A model generated the notes under the pieces. That model had not been told where the DNA came from and did no database searches. It was given only the letters and a program-made list of their open reading frames with translations. From the NCBI GenBank assembly GCA_937880065.1, contig CALFMA010000290.1, positions 1-5,361 of the forward strand: a stretch of 5,361 nucleotides of DNA, written 5' to 3'. The DNA is from an uncultured Ruminococcus sp. (GTDB lineage: Bacteria; Bacillota_A; Clostridia; Oscillospirales; Ruminococcaceae). Shown here piece by piece: positions 1 to 4,262 of the stretch. The first letter of the stretch is position 1; the number at the start of each line of letters is the position of its first letter. The position numbers and the translations under genes are program-made.

Positions 1-69
1 GATGCGTGTATTAAATAAGATATTTATATATATTTTTTACCAAAATATTTTAATAAAAATAGGGGTAGT

Positions 70-414
70 ATGATTATATATTTTGAGTATATTATTATAA
101 ACAATTTTATAATAGATTATCTGCTATTTATGTTATTGCAAATAACAAAAAATGAAAAATATGGCAAAAATAATATATTTTTTGCACTTTGCATAGCAAT
201 ATGCGTAAGTTTTATATTTCCATATTTATATAAACTATATGGCATATTTTTATACATTTCTTCTATACATCTTTCATATGCATATGTTGCTTTTGAATCT
301 TTTCTTCCTTCTATTACTTGTTTTAAATTTTTTATTTCGTTTTTTCTTCTACGGCGGGTACTTTCGGAGAGCCGATACACCCCAAAATCAGCGAAACTCA
401 CCCCGAGGAAATAA
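70..414 (+). CDS. spoIIGA: Truncated SpoIIGA-like membrane protein (N-terminal fragment, broken at about 351)
   Basis: Only the N-terminal part is present. The start ATG follows an AGGGG ribosome binding site. Residues 1-24 form a hydrophobic segment with an N-N-F-I-I-D-Y pattern like the first helix of SpoIIGA (typically Y-x-x-x-x-x-x-N-x-x-x-D/N-x-L-L). Residues 34-75 give two more membrane segments, and 85-94 (F-K-F-F-I-S-F-F-L-L) resembles the stretch just before the family's Gly-Gly turn. SpoIIGA is the membrane aspartic protease that activates pro-sigma-E in the mother cell during sporulation. The full protein is about 270-310 residues, and the catalytic domain is absent here. Homology stops at codon 94 (base 351), and the remaining 20 codons are read from GC-rich foreign sequence antisense to mntP. 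Base composition near 20% GC differs sharply from everything to the right. Another small polytopic membrane protein remains possible. No sigE is visible. Confidence 0.5.
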   Translation: MIIYFEYIIINNFIIDYLLFMLLQITKNEKYGKNNIFFALCIAICVSFIFPYLYKLYGIFLYISSIHLSYAYVAFESFLPSITCFKFFISFFLLRRVLSESRYTPKSAKLTPRK

Positions 415-575
415 CCGGCCAACGGCATCAATGCCTGAAATCCTCCGAACCAGACTCCGCATTTTGCCATGCCCGAAAAACTCGCCTTTTTACACGATAA
501 GCCCTTGCAGACCGAGACCGCAAATGCGTCCATGCTCAGTCCGACAGCAAGTGCCAAAAGTTCAATAATTCCCAT
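117..575 (-). CDS. mntP: Truncated manganese efflux pump MntP (only bases 384-575 are homologous)
   Basis: Reading leftward from the ATG at 575, preceded by GGGAGG (583-588) at 7 nt, residues 1-64 match the start of MntP (DUF204/YebN family), an inner-membrane exporter that protects against excess Mn2+. Visible hallmarks are G-L-S-M-D-A-F-A-V-S at 12-21 with the membrane-embedded Asp16, and W-F-G-G-F-Q-A-L-M-P-L at 42-52, followed by G-Y-F-L-G. Full MntP has about 180-190 residues and six helices. Here only two helices remain, and the next expected motif (D-H-W-I-A-F in helix 3) is missing in all frames. The open frame continues to base 117, but beyond about residue 64 it is a chance reading antisense to the AT-rich SpoIIGA-like gene. 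The product is therefore probably non-functional, or the contig is joined wrongly. The extended frame starting at 668 is not used because it lacks a ribosome binding site. Confidence 0.75.
   Translation of the reverse strand: MGIIELLALAVGLSMDAFAVSVCKGLSCKKASFSGMAKCGVWFGGFQALMPLAGYFLGVSFADFGVYRLSESTRRRRKNEIKNLKQVIEGRKDSKATYAYERCIEEMYKNMPYSLYKYGNIKLTHIAMQSAKNILFLPYFSFFVICNNINSR
352..383. other. Composition and gene-fragment junction
   Basis: To the left (1-351) is about 20% GC sequence encoding the SpoIIGA-like N-terminus on plus. To the right (from about 384) is about 50% GC sequence encoding the MntP N-terminus on minus. The roughly 32 GC-rich bases between fit neither family in any frame I read. 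The change is abrupt, within a few bases of 351. No transposase, terminal inverted repeat or target duplication is visible. It could be a recombination scar, one end of an insertion whose body lies elsewhere, or an assembly chimera. Confidence 0.65.
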
Positions 576-593
576 AATAAAACCTCCCGTACA

Positions 594-622
594 ATTATAC
601 CACATCACTGACGTTTCCGCAA
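594..622 (-). promoter_or_regulatory. mntP promoter with extended -10
   Basis: On the minus strand a perfect TATAAT (594-599) is preceded by TGG, giving an extended -10. TTGCGG (617-622) lies 17 bp upstream as a half-matching -35. The predicted start is near 587, leaving a leader of only about a dozen bases that is almost entirely the ribosome binding site. This rules out the Mn2+-sensing yybP-ykoY riboswitch that often precedes mntP. Control, if any, would have to be by a DNA-binding repressor. Confidence 0.7.
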
Positions 623-651
623 TAGTCTGTACAGTAAATATTATGCGGAAA
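614..651. repeat. Inverted repeat over the mntP -35 region
   Basis: TTTCCGCA (614-621) is repeated in inverse orientation as TGCGGAAA (644-651), a perfect 8-bp pair with a 22-bp spacer. Inside the spacer is the fully symmetric octamer CTGTACAG (627-634). The left arm covers the mntP -35 element. This layout suits an operator for a dimeric repressor, but it does not resemble an MntR or Fur box that I know, so the binding protein is unknown. Confidence 0.35.
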
Positions 652-666
652 GCTGTCACAATAATC

Positions 667-696
667 AAAAAACAGCAGGTAAATCGGCTGCTTTTT
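667..696. terminator. Weak bidirectional terminator-like hairpin
   Basis: AGCAG (674-678) pairs with CTGCT (688-692) around a 9-nt loop. It is flanked by AAAAAA on the left (667-672) and TTTTT on the right (692-696), so it looks like a hairpin plus U-tract on either strand. The 5-bp stem is short, and the position, upstream of both divergent promoters, leaves no obvious transcript to end. It may insulate rpsF from upstream read-through, or be coincidence. Confidence 0.3.
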
Positions 697-710
697 AATT
701 AAAACGGCTC

Positions 711-739
711 TTGACAAGCTTCGGGAGATGTGGTATAAT
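711..739 (+). promoter_or_regulatory. Strong consensus rpsF operon promoter
   Basis: A perfect TTGACA (711-716) and a perfect TATAAT (734-739) are separated by exactly 17 bp, with TGG in front of the -10. This is a full-consensus vegetative sigma-A promoter, as expected for a ribosomal protein operon. The predicted transcription start is about 746, giving a 74-nt leader before rpsF. Confidence 0.92.
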
Positions 740-745
740 ATTCAA

Positions 746-795
746 GTATCATGTGATATGATACAGTTATCCTTGCCTGCCGCAAGTTGCAGGCA
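746..795 (+). promoter_or_regulatory. rpsF leader with two hairpins, possible S6:S18 autoregulatory element
   Basis: Two perfect hairpins lie in the leader. The first is GTATCAT (746-752) with ATGATAC (758-764) around a 5-nt loop, starting at the predicted +1. The second is TGCCTGC (774-780) with GCAGGCA (789-795) around an 8-nt loop, ending 7 bases before the ribosome binding site (from about 802). A competing pairing of CTTGC (772-776) with GCAAG (782-786) excludes the second stem. Many bacteria autoregulate rpsF by binding of the S6:S18 complex to a leader hairpin containing an unpaired CCG. A CCG occurs at 780-782, at the closing pair of hairpin 2, so the fit is suggestive but not convincing. 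Confidence 0.4.
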
Positions 796-819
796 GAATC
801 CAGAAGGAGGTGTACAGAA

Positions 820-1116
820 ATGGCAAAGGTATCCGCAAAATATGAGGTAATGGTTGTATTCAGCCTCAAGAACGGAGAGGAGCCTATGAAGGCTCTCGTT
901 CAGAAGTTCAAGGAGAGAATCGAGCGTCATGCTGAAGCTGTTGAAGTCAACGAGGATTGGGGTAAGCGTAAGCTTGCATATCCTATCGAGGACGAAACAG
1001 AGGGCTACTACGTAATTTACACATTCGAGTCAAAGCCTGAGTATCCTGCTGAGCTTTCAAGACGTCTTAACATCACAGACGGCGTTCTTCGTTCATTGGT
1101 AACAGTTGTTGAATAA
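820..1116 (+). CDS. rpsF: 30S ribosomal protein S6
   Basis: This 98-residue protein matches bacterial S6 in length and motifs: the opening strand Y-E-V-M-V-V-F (8-14), W-G-K-R-K-L-A-Y-P-I (47-56), the E-G-Y-Y-V-I-Y-T-F strand (61-69), and the closing L-N-I-T-D-G-V-L-R-S-L-V. S6 sits on the central domain of 16S rRNA in the small-subunit platform and binds there as a pair with S18, whose gene is two places downstream. The start at 820 is chosen because the strong AGGAGG site at 804-809 lies about 10 nt before it. An in-frame ATG at 787 lies upstream of that site, inside the leader hairpin, and would add 11 residues foreign to the family. It is the first gene of the rpsF-ssb-rpsR operon. Confidence 0.97.
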   Translation: MAKVSAKYEVMVVFSLKNGEEPMKALVQKFKERIERHAEAVEVNEDWGKRKLAYPIEDETEGYYVIYTFESKPEYPAELSRRLNITDGVLRSLVTVVE

Positions 1117-1146
1117 TCCGTATTTCATTAAAAAGGGGGATGTCAG

Positions 1147-1683
1147 ATGAACAAAGTTATTTTGATGGGCAGACTTACTGCTGATCCTGAGTTAAGACAA
1201 ACTCAGAGCGGTATTTCTTCTTGTAGATTCACTGTAGCAATCAACAGAAACTTTGTTGATAAGAATTCAGGTCAAAGACAGGCTGATTTCATCACTTGTG
1301 TAGCGTGGCGACAGACAGCTGAGTTTGTTTCACGTTATTTCCGTAAGGGAAGTATGATCTGCGTTGAAGGTTCGCTGAGAACAGGCAGCTATCAGGACAG
1401 AAAATATCAGGATGTAACTCATTACACAACTGAAGTTTTCGTAGATAATGTTGAGTTCACCGGCTCTAAGCAGGAAAGCGGAACAAACGGTAATAGCTAC
1501 AATGACGGTAACAACGGCTATAATAACAATTATGGCGGCGGTTACAACAATAACTATAATAATTATCAGGCACCACCAATGCAGGCAGCTCCACAGCAGT
1601 CTGCACCTGCTAATGAAAGTATGTCTTACGGAAATGCAGGGGATTTTGAAGAAATCCTCAGCGACGGCGATGTACCATTCTAA
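1147..1683 (+). CDS. ssb: Single-stranded DNA-binding protein
   Basis: This 178-residue SSB protects single-stranded DNA in replication, recombination and repair, and recruits partner enzymes through its acidic tail. Residues 1-106 are the OB-fold: M-N-K-V-I-L-M-G-R-L at the start, F-T-V-A-I-N-R, D-F-I-T-C-V-A-W-R, and G-S-M-I-C-V-E-G-S-L-R-T-G. Residues ~112-165 are a disordered linker rich in Asn, Gly and Tyr, then Gln/Pro/Ala. The C-terminal tip ends D-G-D-V-P-F, a conservative version of the canonical D-D-D-I-P-F partner-binding tail, so the gene is complete. A GGGGGA site (1135-1140) sits 6 nt before the ATG, and the gap to rpsF is 30 bp. Placement between rpsF and rpsR is the classic Firmicutes arrangement and implies co-transcription from the rpsF promoter. 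Confidence 0.97.
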   Translation: MNKVILMGRLTADPELRQTQSGISSCRFTVAINRNFVDKNSGQRQADFITCVAWRQTAEFVSRYFRKGSMICVEGSLRTGSYQDRKYQDVTHYTTEVFVDNVEFTGSKQESGTNGNSYNDGNNGYNNNYGGGYNNNYNNYQAPPMQAAPQQSAPANESMSYGNAGDFEEILSDGDVPF

Positions 1684-1727
1684 TCGAAAATTTAAGCTGA
1701 ATCAATATTACGAAAGGAGAAATTGTC

Positions 1728-1970
1728 ATGGAAAGAGAGAGAAATTCTCGTCCCTCAAAGAAGCCCCGCAAGAAGGTTTGTATGTTCTGTGCGGACAGAA
1801 TTGAGAGAATTGACTATAAGGATCTCGCTAAGCTGAGAAAGTGCATGACTGAGAGAGCTAAGATTCTTCCCAGAAGAGTTACAGGCACTTGTGCATTCCA
1901 CCAGCGTGAGCTTACAGTTGCTGTAAAGAAGGCAAGACAGATTGCACTTCTTCCTTACGTTAGCGACTAA
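1728..1970 (+). CDS. rpsR: 30S ribosomal protein S18, zinc-ribbon form
   Basis: This 80-residue S18 partners S6 on the platform of the small subunit. Family motifs include I-D-Y-K-D (28-32), I-L-P-R-R-V-T-G (46-53) and the ending A-L-L-P-Y-V. Unlike the Bacillus and E. coli proteins, it keeps four potential zinc ligands: C18-x-x-C21 and C55-x-x-H58. That is the C-plus form known for several ribosomal proteins including S18. The N-terminus is basic, and an AAAGGAG site (1713-1719) lies 8 nt before the ATG. The 44-bp gap after ssb has no terminator, so it is the last gene of the operon and is followed directly by a strong hairpin. rplI, which follows rpsR in many Firmicutes, is not here. Confidence 0.97.
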   Translation: MERERNSRPSKKPRKKVCMFCADRIERIDYKDLAKLRKCMTERAKILPRRVTGTCAFHQRELTVAVKKARQIALLPYVSD

Positions 1971-2020
1971 TAAAAATTCGAGGCAAGAGAAAAGCGTCGC
2001 TTATCTCCTGCCTCTTATTT
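1971..2020. terminator. Bidirectional terminator between rpsR and the DUF378 gene
   Basis: GAGGCA (1980-1985) pairs with TGCCTC (2009-2014). Inner arms GAGA/TCTC and AAGC/GCTT extend the stem to roughly 14 pairs with single mismatches. On plus it is followed by TTATTT. On minus it is followed by GAATTTTTATT, the better U-tract. It separates the convergent rpsR and DUF378 genes and can serve both. Confidence 0.85.
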
Positions 2021-2045
2021 GTATCCCACGGCATCACAGGGATAC
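2021..2045. repeat. Perfect 7-bp inverted repeat beside the terminator
   Basis: GTATCCC (2021-2027) pairs with GGGATAC (2039-2045) across an 11-nt loop, 6 bp before the DUF378 stop codon seen on the plus strand. Neither side has a strong U-tract. On the minus strand it would form just after the DUF378 stop and before the main terminator, so it may act as a 3'-end stabilising hairpin. Confidence 0.45.
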
Positions 2046-2050
2046 CGATT

Positions 2051-2269
2051 TTACTGGTGTGCTGTGCTTACTGCAAATTCCTCGTTCTTTCTGAACAGGA
2101 GGGAAATGCACCATACTGCTGAAATTGCCACGAGAATATAAACTGCTCTTGCGGCAAGACTGCCTGCACCACCAAGCATCCATGCAACTAAGTCGAGGTC
2201 AAAAATTCCCACAAGTCCCCAGTTGATGCCTCCTATGATGAGGAGGATAAGTGCTATTTTGTCCCACAT
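2051..2269 (-). CDS. DUF378 family small membrane protein (YuzA-like)
   Basis: This 72-residue protein has two membrane helices, about residues 5-25 and 43-65. The first contains the DUF378 signature G-G-I-N-W-G-L-V-G-I-F, followed by D-L-V-A-W-M-L-G-G. A charged tail (R-K-N-E-E) follows helix 2. The family is widespread in Firmicutes and other bacteria, and its function is not established. The start is the ATG at 2269, with GAGGTG (2278-2283) 8 nt upstream. The in-frame TTG at 2290 would place the ribosome binding site inside the coding region. It is monocistronic, convergent with rpsR, with its own weak promoter. No neighbour suggests a role. Confidence 0.88.
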   Translation of the reverse strand: MWDKIALILLIIGGINWGLVGIFDLDLVAWMLGGAGSLAARAVYILVAISAVWCISLLFRKNEEFAVSTAHQ

Positions 2270-2290
2270 TTTGTGTACACCTCTTTTCAA

Positions 2291-2346
2291 GCGTTGTGAT
2301 TTTTAACGCCTGAAATTATTATTGCAGAAATGAGATGAAATATACA
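2291..2346 (-). promoter_or_regulatory. Putative DUF378 gene promoter with 5' hairpin
   Basis: On minus, AATAAT (2318-2323) matches five of six -10 bases. TGTATA (2341-2346) sits 17 bp upstream but matches the -35 consensus at only three positions. Start is predicted near 2311. Directly after it GCGTT/AACGC (arms 2305-2309 and 2291-2295) forms a 19-nt hairpin. The GTATA with a downstream AATAATA could alternatively be a degenerate forespore (sigma-G/F type) promoter, but the -10 lacks the usual C. Confidence 0.3.
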
Positions 2347-2366
2347 GGTGATTTCTGGGAATTTTT

Positions 2367-2400
2367 GCAAAAAAATAAAACACCCCGAAAGGTGTTTTAT
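2367..2400 (-). terminator. Rho-independent terminator of the HPr-like gene
   Basis: A perfect 10-bp stem, ATAAAACACC (2375-2384) against GGTGTTTTAT (2391-2400), closes a 6-nt loop. On the minus strand it runs straight into seven T residues (complement of 2369-2375). It lies 23 bp after the stop codon and is a textbook intrinsic terminator. Confidence 0.93.
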
Positions 2401-2423
2401 GTATAGTCGTCAGAAATGACAGA

Positions 2424-2654
2424 TTACTTAACGATGAATCTGTCGATGTCAGCCATGAACTTTTCAGCGTCATCTGTGTGGATGTTAAGCTCGATTGGCT
2501 TTGAGAGGTCGAGGCTGAAAATACCCATAATTGACTTAGCGTCAACAGCGTATCTGCCTGATACGAGGTCGATGTCGAATTCATACTTCATAACTGTGTT
2601 AACGAACTCCTTAACGTCGTTAATCTGCTGAAGTGATACCATTGTCTTTGTCAT
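2424..2654 (-). CDS. HPr-like protein lacking the catalytic histidine
   Basis: This 76-residue protein has the HPr (PTS phosphocarrier) fold pattern. V-D-A-K-S-I-M-G-I-F-S-L-D-L at 37-50 is the helix-B region of HPr, with Ser41 in the place of the regulatory Ser46 that HPr kinase phosphorylates in Gram-positives. The first part lacks the G-L-H-A-R-P active site. There is no histidine before residue 59, so it cannot carry phosphate from enzyme I in the usual way. At 76 residues it is also about 10 shorter than standard HPr. It may be a regulatory paralogue comparable in concept to Crh, which also lost His15 and kept Ser46. The start ATG at 2654 has AGGAGG (2663-2668, minus) 8 nt upstream. It is transcribed alone, with its own strong promoter and terminator, and no PTS genes are nearby. 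Confidence 0.85.
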   Translation of the reverse strand: MTKTMVSLQQINDVKEFVNTVMKYEFDIDLVSGRYAVDAKSIMGIFSLDLSKPIELNIHTDDAEKFMADIDRFIVK

Positions 2655-2710
2655 AATCTTTACCTCCTGAGTGTGAATAGATGTTTTTTATTGTTTATGC
2701 CTTTTTCCTT

Positions 2711-2763
2711 TGCGGATTTCCCTTCCGCACATATATAATAACATTAAAATTCCGCTATGTCAA
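2711..2763 (-). promoter_or_regulatory. Strong promoter of the HPr-like gene with 5'-terminal hairpin
   Basis: Minus strand TTGACA (2758-2763, perfect) and TATTAT (2735-2740, five of six) are spaced 17 bp apart, with TGT before the -10 (extended). Start is predicted near 2728, leader about 74 nt. The transcript would begin with the hairpin TGCGGA (2724-2729) / TCCGCA (2711-2716), loop 7 nt. Such strength suggests an abundant small protein. Confidence 0.88.
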
Positions 2764-2832
2764 GGGGTTTTTTACAAATTCGGCATTTTGGCAATTAATG
2801 TGCTTATTCTCATTTGTATTTTTGGGAATAAA

Positions 2833-2900
2833 GAATAATTATTCACCCTGCACAAAAGCGGATATTGATTTTTGTGCAGATTAAACATTGACTATATGAT
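2833..2900 (+). promoter_or_regulatory. mtaB upstream control region with a 10-bp inverted repeat
   Basis: The palindrome GAATAATTATTC occupies 2833-2844. A perfect 10-bp inverted repeat follows: CTGCACAAAA (2848-2857) and TTTTGTGCAG (2870-2879). Two promoter readings are possible. One is TTGTGC (2872-2877), 17 bp, TATGAT (2895-2900), in which the repeat covers the -35 like an operator. The other is AATAAT (2834-2839) without a recognisable -35, in which the repeat would form a hairpin at the 5' end of the mRNA. There is no U-tract, so it is not a terminator. Confidence 0.4.
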
Positions 2901-2917
2901 AGAAAATGGTGTGAAAT

Positions 2918-4231
2918 ATGTATAAAGTTTATTTTATAACTTTTGGCTGCAAGGTCAGCCAGTATGAAACAGAGTGTCTAAGGAGCGATTTTATCTCTCA
3001 AGGATTTGAAGTTGCACAATCCGAGTCCGAGGCTGATGTGTTTTTTATCAATTCCTGCACCGTTACGGGAAGCGGAGATAAAAAATCTCTCTATACCGTA
3101 AGGCGGTTAAGGCGAGTTTATCCCGATTCCGTCATAATTCTCACAGGCTGTCTGCCTCAGAGCAATGAGAAAATCGACGAAATCTGCCCCGAAGCCGATA
3201 TTATTACAGGCACAAAGGACAGGGATAAAATCGTTGCCTTTACACAGCAGGCATTGGCTGAAAAATCGAGGATTATTCACGTTCCCGATTTTGTAAGGGG
3301 AGAAGAATTCGAAGAAATTCCCTATGAAAGCACATTCAGTCAGACAAGGGCATTTATGAAAATTCAGGACGGCTGCAACTGTTTCTGCTCATACTGCATA
3401 ATTCCCTATGCCCGTGGAAGATGCCGCAGCAAGCCCATAGAATCGGTAAAAATCGAAGCCCAATCCCTTGCGGAAGCAGGCCACAGGGAAATCGTTCTTG
3501 TGGGAATTAACCTTGCATTTTACGGAATGGAGTTTGGTTTGCGGCTTGTGGATGCCGTTGAAATCTGCTGTAATACCGAGGGCATTGACCGTGTAAGACT
3601 TGGTTCAATTGAGCCTGAAATGCTTACCGATGAGGATTTGAAGCGTCTTTCAGCGTTTCCGCAATTCTGCCCACAGTTTCATTTGTCATTGCAAAGCGGA
3701 AGTGCGACGGTTCTCAAACGAATGAACAGAAAGTACACACCCGACGAATACTATGAAATTGTCGAGAAAATCCGCAGTTATTTCCCCGATGCCGCATTCA
3801 CAACCGATATAATGGTGGGATTCCCAGAAGAAACGGAGGAGGAATTTGCCGAATCCCTTGCTTTTGTTGAGAAAGTAGGATTTTCTGCAATTCACGTTTT
3901 TCAGTATTCCCCAAGAAAAGGTACGCCTGCCGCCGCTATGAAACAGTTCCCCAAGAAAATCAAGGAGGAACGTGCCGACAGAATGAAAGCGGCAGGTGAG
4001 AGATTATCCCGAAAATATCTTGAAAATCTTGTGGGAAAAACCATTCCCGTGCTGTTTGAACGTGAAAATTCCACAGAATTTCACCAAGGACACGCACCCG
4101 ACCATACAATTATAAAAGTTTTTCGAGAAAATTCAAAAAAATGTTTGCGTAATTCGATTTTTTATGTTATAATAGAAGAGTGCAGTAATGGATACTGCAT
4201 TGGCAGAATTGCCGACGATAATTACACGTAA
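2918..4231 (+). CDS. mtaB: tRNA (t6A37) methylthiotransferase MtaB
   Basis: This 437-residue radical SAM enzyme adds a methylthio group to N6-threonylcarbamoyladenosine-37 of ANN-decoding tRNAs, giving ms2t6A and stabilising codon pairing. The N-terminal domain holds the auxiliary 4Fe-4S ligands C11 (T-F-G-C-K-V-S-Q-Y-E), C47 (N-S-C-T-V-T) and C78 (L-T-G-C). The radical SAM cluster motif is C153-x3-C157-x2-C160 within D-G-C-N-C-F-C-S-Y-C. Later motifs include L-S-L-Q-S-G-S (about 257-263), T-D-I-M-V-G-F-P-E-E-T and F-Q-Y-S-P-R-K-G-T-P-A-A, followed by a TRAM-like C-terminus ending N-G-Y-C-I-G-R-I. The opening sequence favours MtaB over MiaB or RimO. Length is normal for the family and the gene looks intact. 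The ribosome binding site is weak (GGTG at 2908-2911), suggesting low expression. It is divergent from the HPr-like gene. Confidence 0.94.
   Translation: MYKVYFITFGCKVSQYETECLRSDFISQGFEVAQSESEADVFFINSCTVTGSGDKKSLYTVRRLRRVYPDSVIILTGCLPQSNEKIDEICPEADIITGTKDRDKIVAFTQQALAEKSRIIHVPDFVRGEEFEEIPYESTFSQTRAFMKIQDGCNCFCSYCIIPYARGRCRSKPIESVKIEAQSLAEAGHREIVLVGINLAFYGMEFGLRLVDAVEICCNTEGIDRVRLGSIEPEMLTDEDLKRLSAFPQFCPQFHLSLQSGSATVLKRMNRKYTPDEYYEIVEKIRSYFPDAAFTTDIMVGFPEETEEEFAESLAFVEKVGFSAIHVFQYSPRKGTPAAAMKQFPKKIKEERADRMKAAGERLSRKYLENLVGKTIPVLFERENSTEFHQGHAPDHTIIKVFRENSKKCLRNSIFYVIIEECSNGYCIGRIADDNYT
4145..4173 (+). promoter_or_regulatory. purL promoter inside the 3' end of mtaB
   Basis: A perfect TATAAT (4168-4173) preceded by TGT (extended -10) lies 17 bp after TTGCGT (4145-4150), a three-of-six -35. 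The whole promoter is within the last ~30 codons of mtaB. The local sequence is unusually AT-rich for that gene. Predicted start is near 4180, giving a leader of about 103 nt to purL. Confidence 0.65.
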
Positions 4232-4262
4232 GAAATTACGTGCAAAAATATCCCGACAGGGA
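4181..4262 (+). promoter_or_regulatory. Structured purL leader with four short hairpins
   Basis: Consecutive perfect inverted repeats are TGCAGT/ACTGCA (4181-4199, loop 7), GGCA/TGCC (about 4203-4214, loop 4), CACGTAA/TTACGTG (4225-4242, loop GAAA) and TCCC/GGGA (4251-4262, loop GACA). The third spans the mtaB stop codon. None is followed by a U-tract. I do not see the conserved core of the purine, PRPP or ZTP riboswitches. The GAAA loop on the 7-bp stem is a stable GNRA cap. Confidence 0.4.

Noticed and set aside
576..710. yybP-ykoY manganese riboswitch upstream of mntP
   Set aside because: The promoter sits about 20-47 bp before the mntP ATG, leaving no room for the element, and the conserved core was not seen.
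787..819. Upstream in-frame ATG extending rpsF by 11 residues
   Set aside because: It precedes the AGGAGG site and lies in the leader hairpin. S6 proteins start at the equivalent of the ATG at 820.
2270..2290. TTG start extending the DUF378 protein by seven residues
   Set aside because: The extension encodes the ribosome binding site GAGGTG of the ATG at 2269.
2681..2884. Plus-strand 67-codon open frame between the HPr-like gene and mtaB
   Set aside because: It lies over the strong minus-strand promoter and leader, has no ribosome binding site and no recognisable family pattern.
4225..4250. Terminator at the end of mtaB
   Set aside because: The CACGTAA/TTACGTG hairpin is followed by CAAAAATA on the plus strand rather than a T-tract, and no T-tract follows on minus that would serve a gene.
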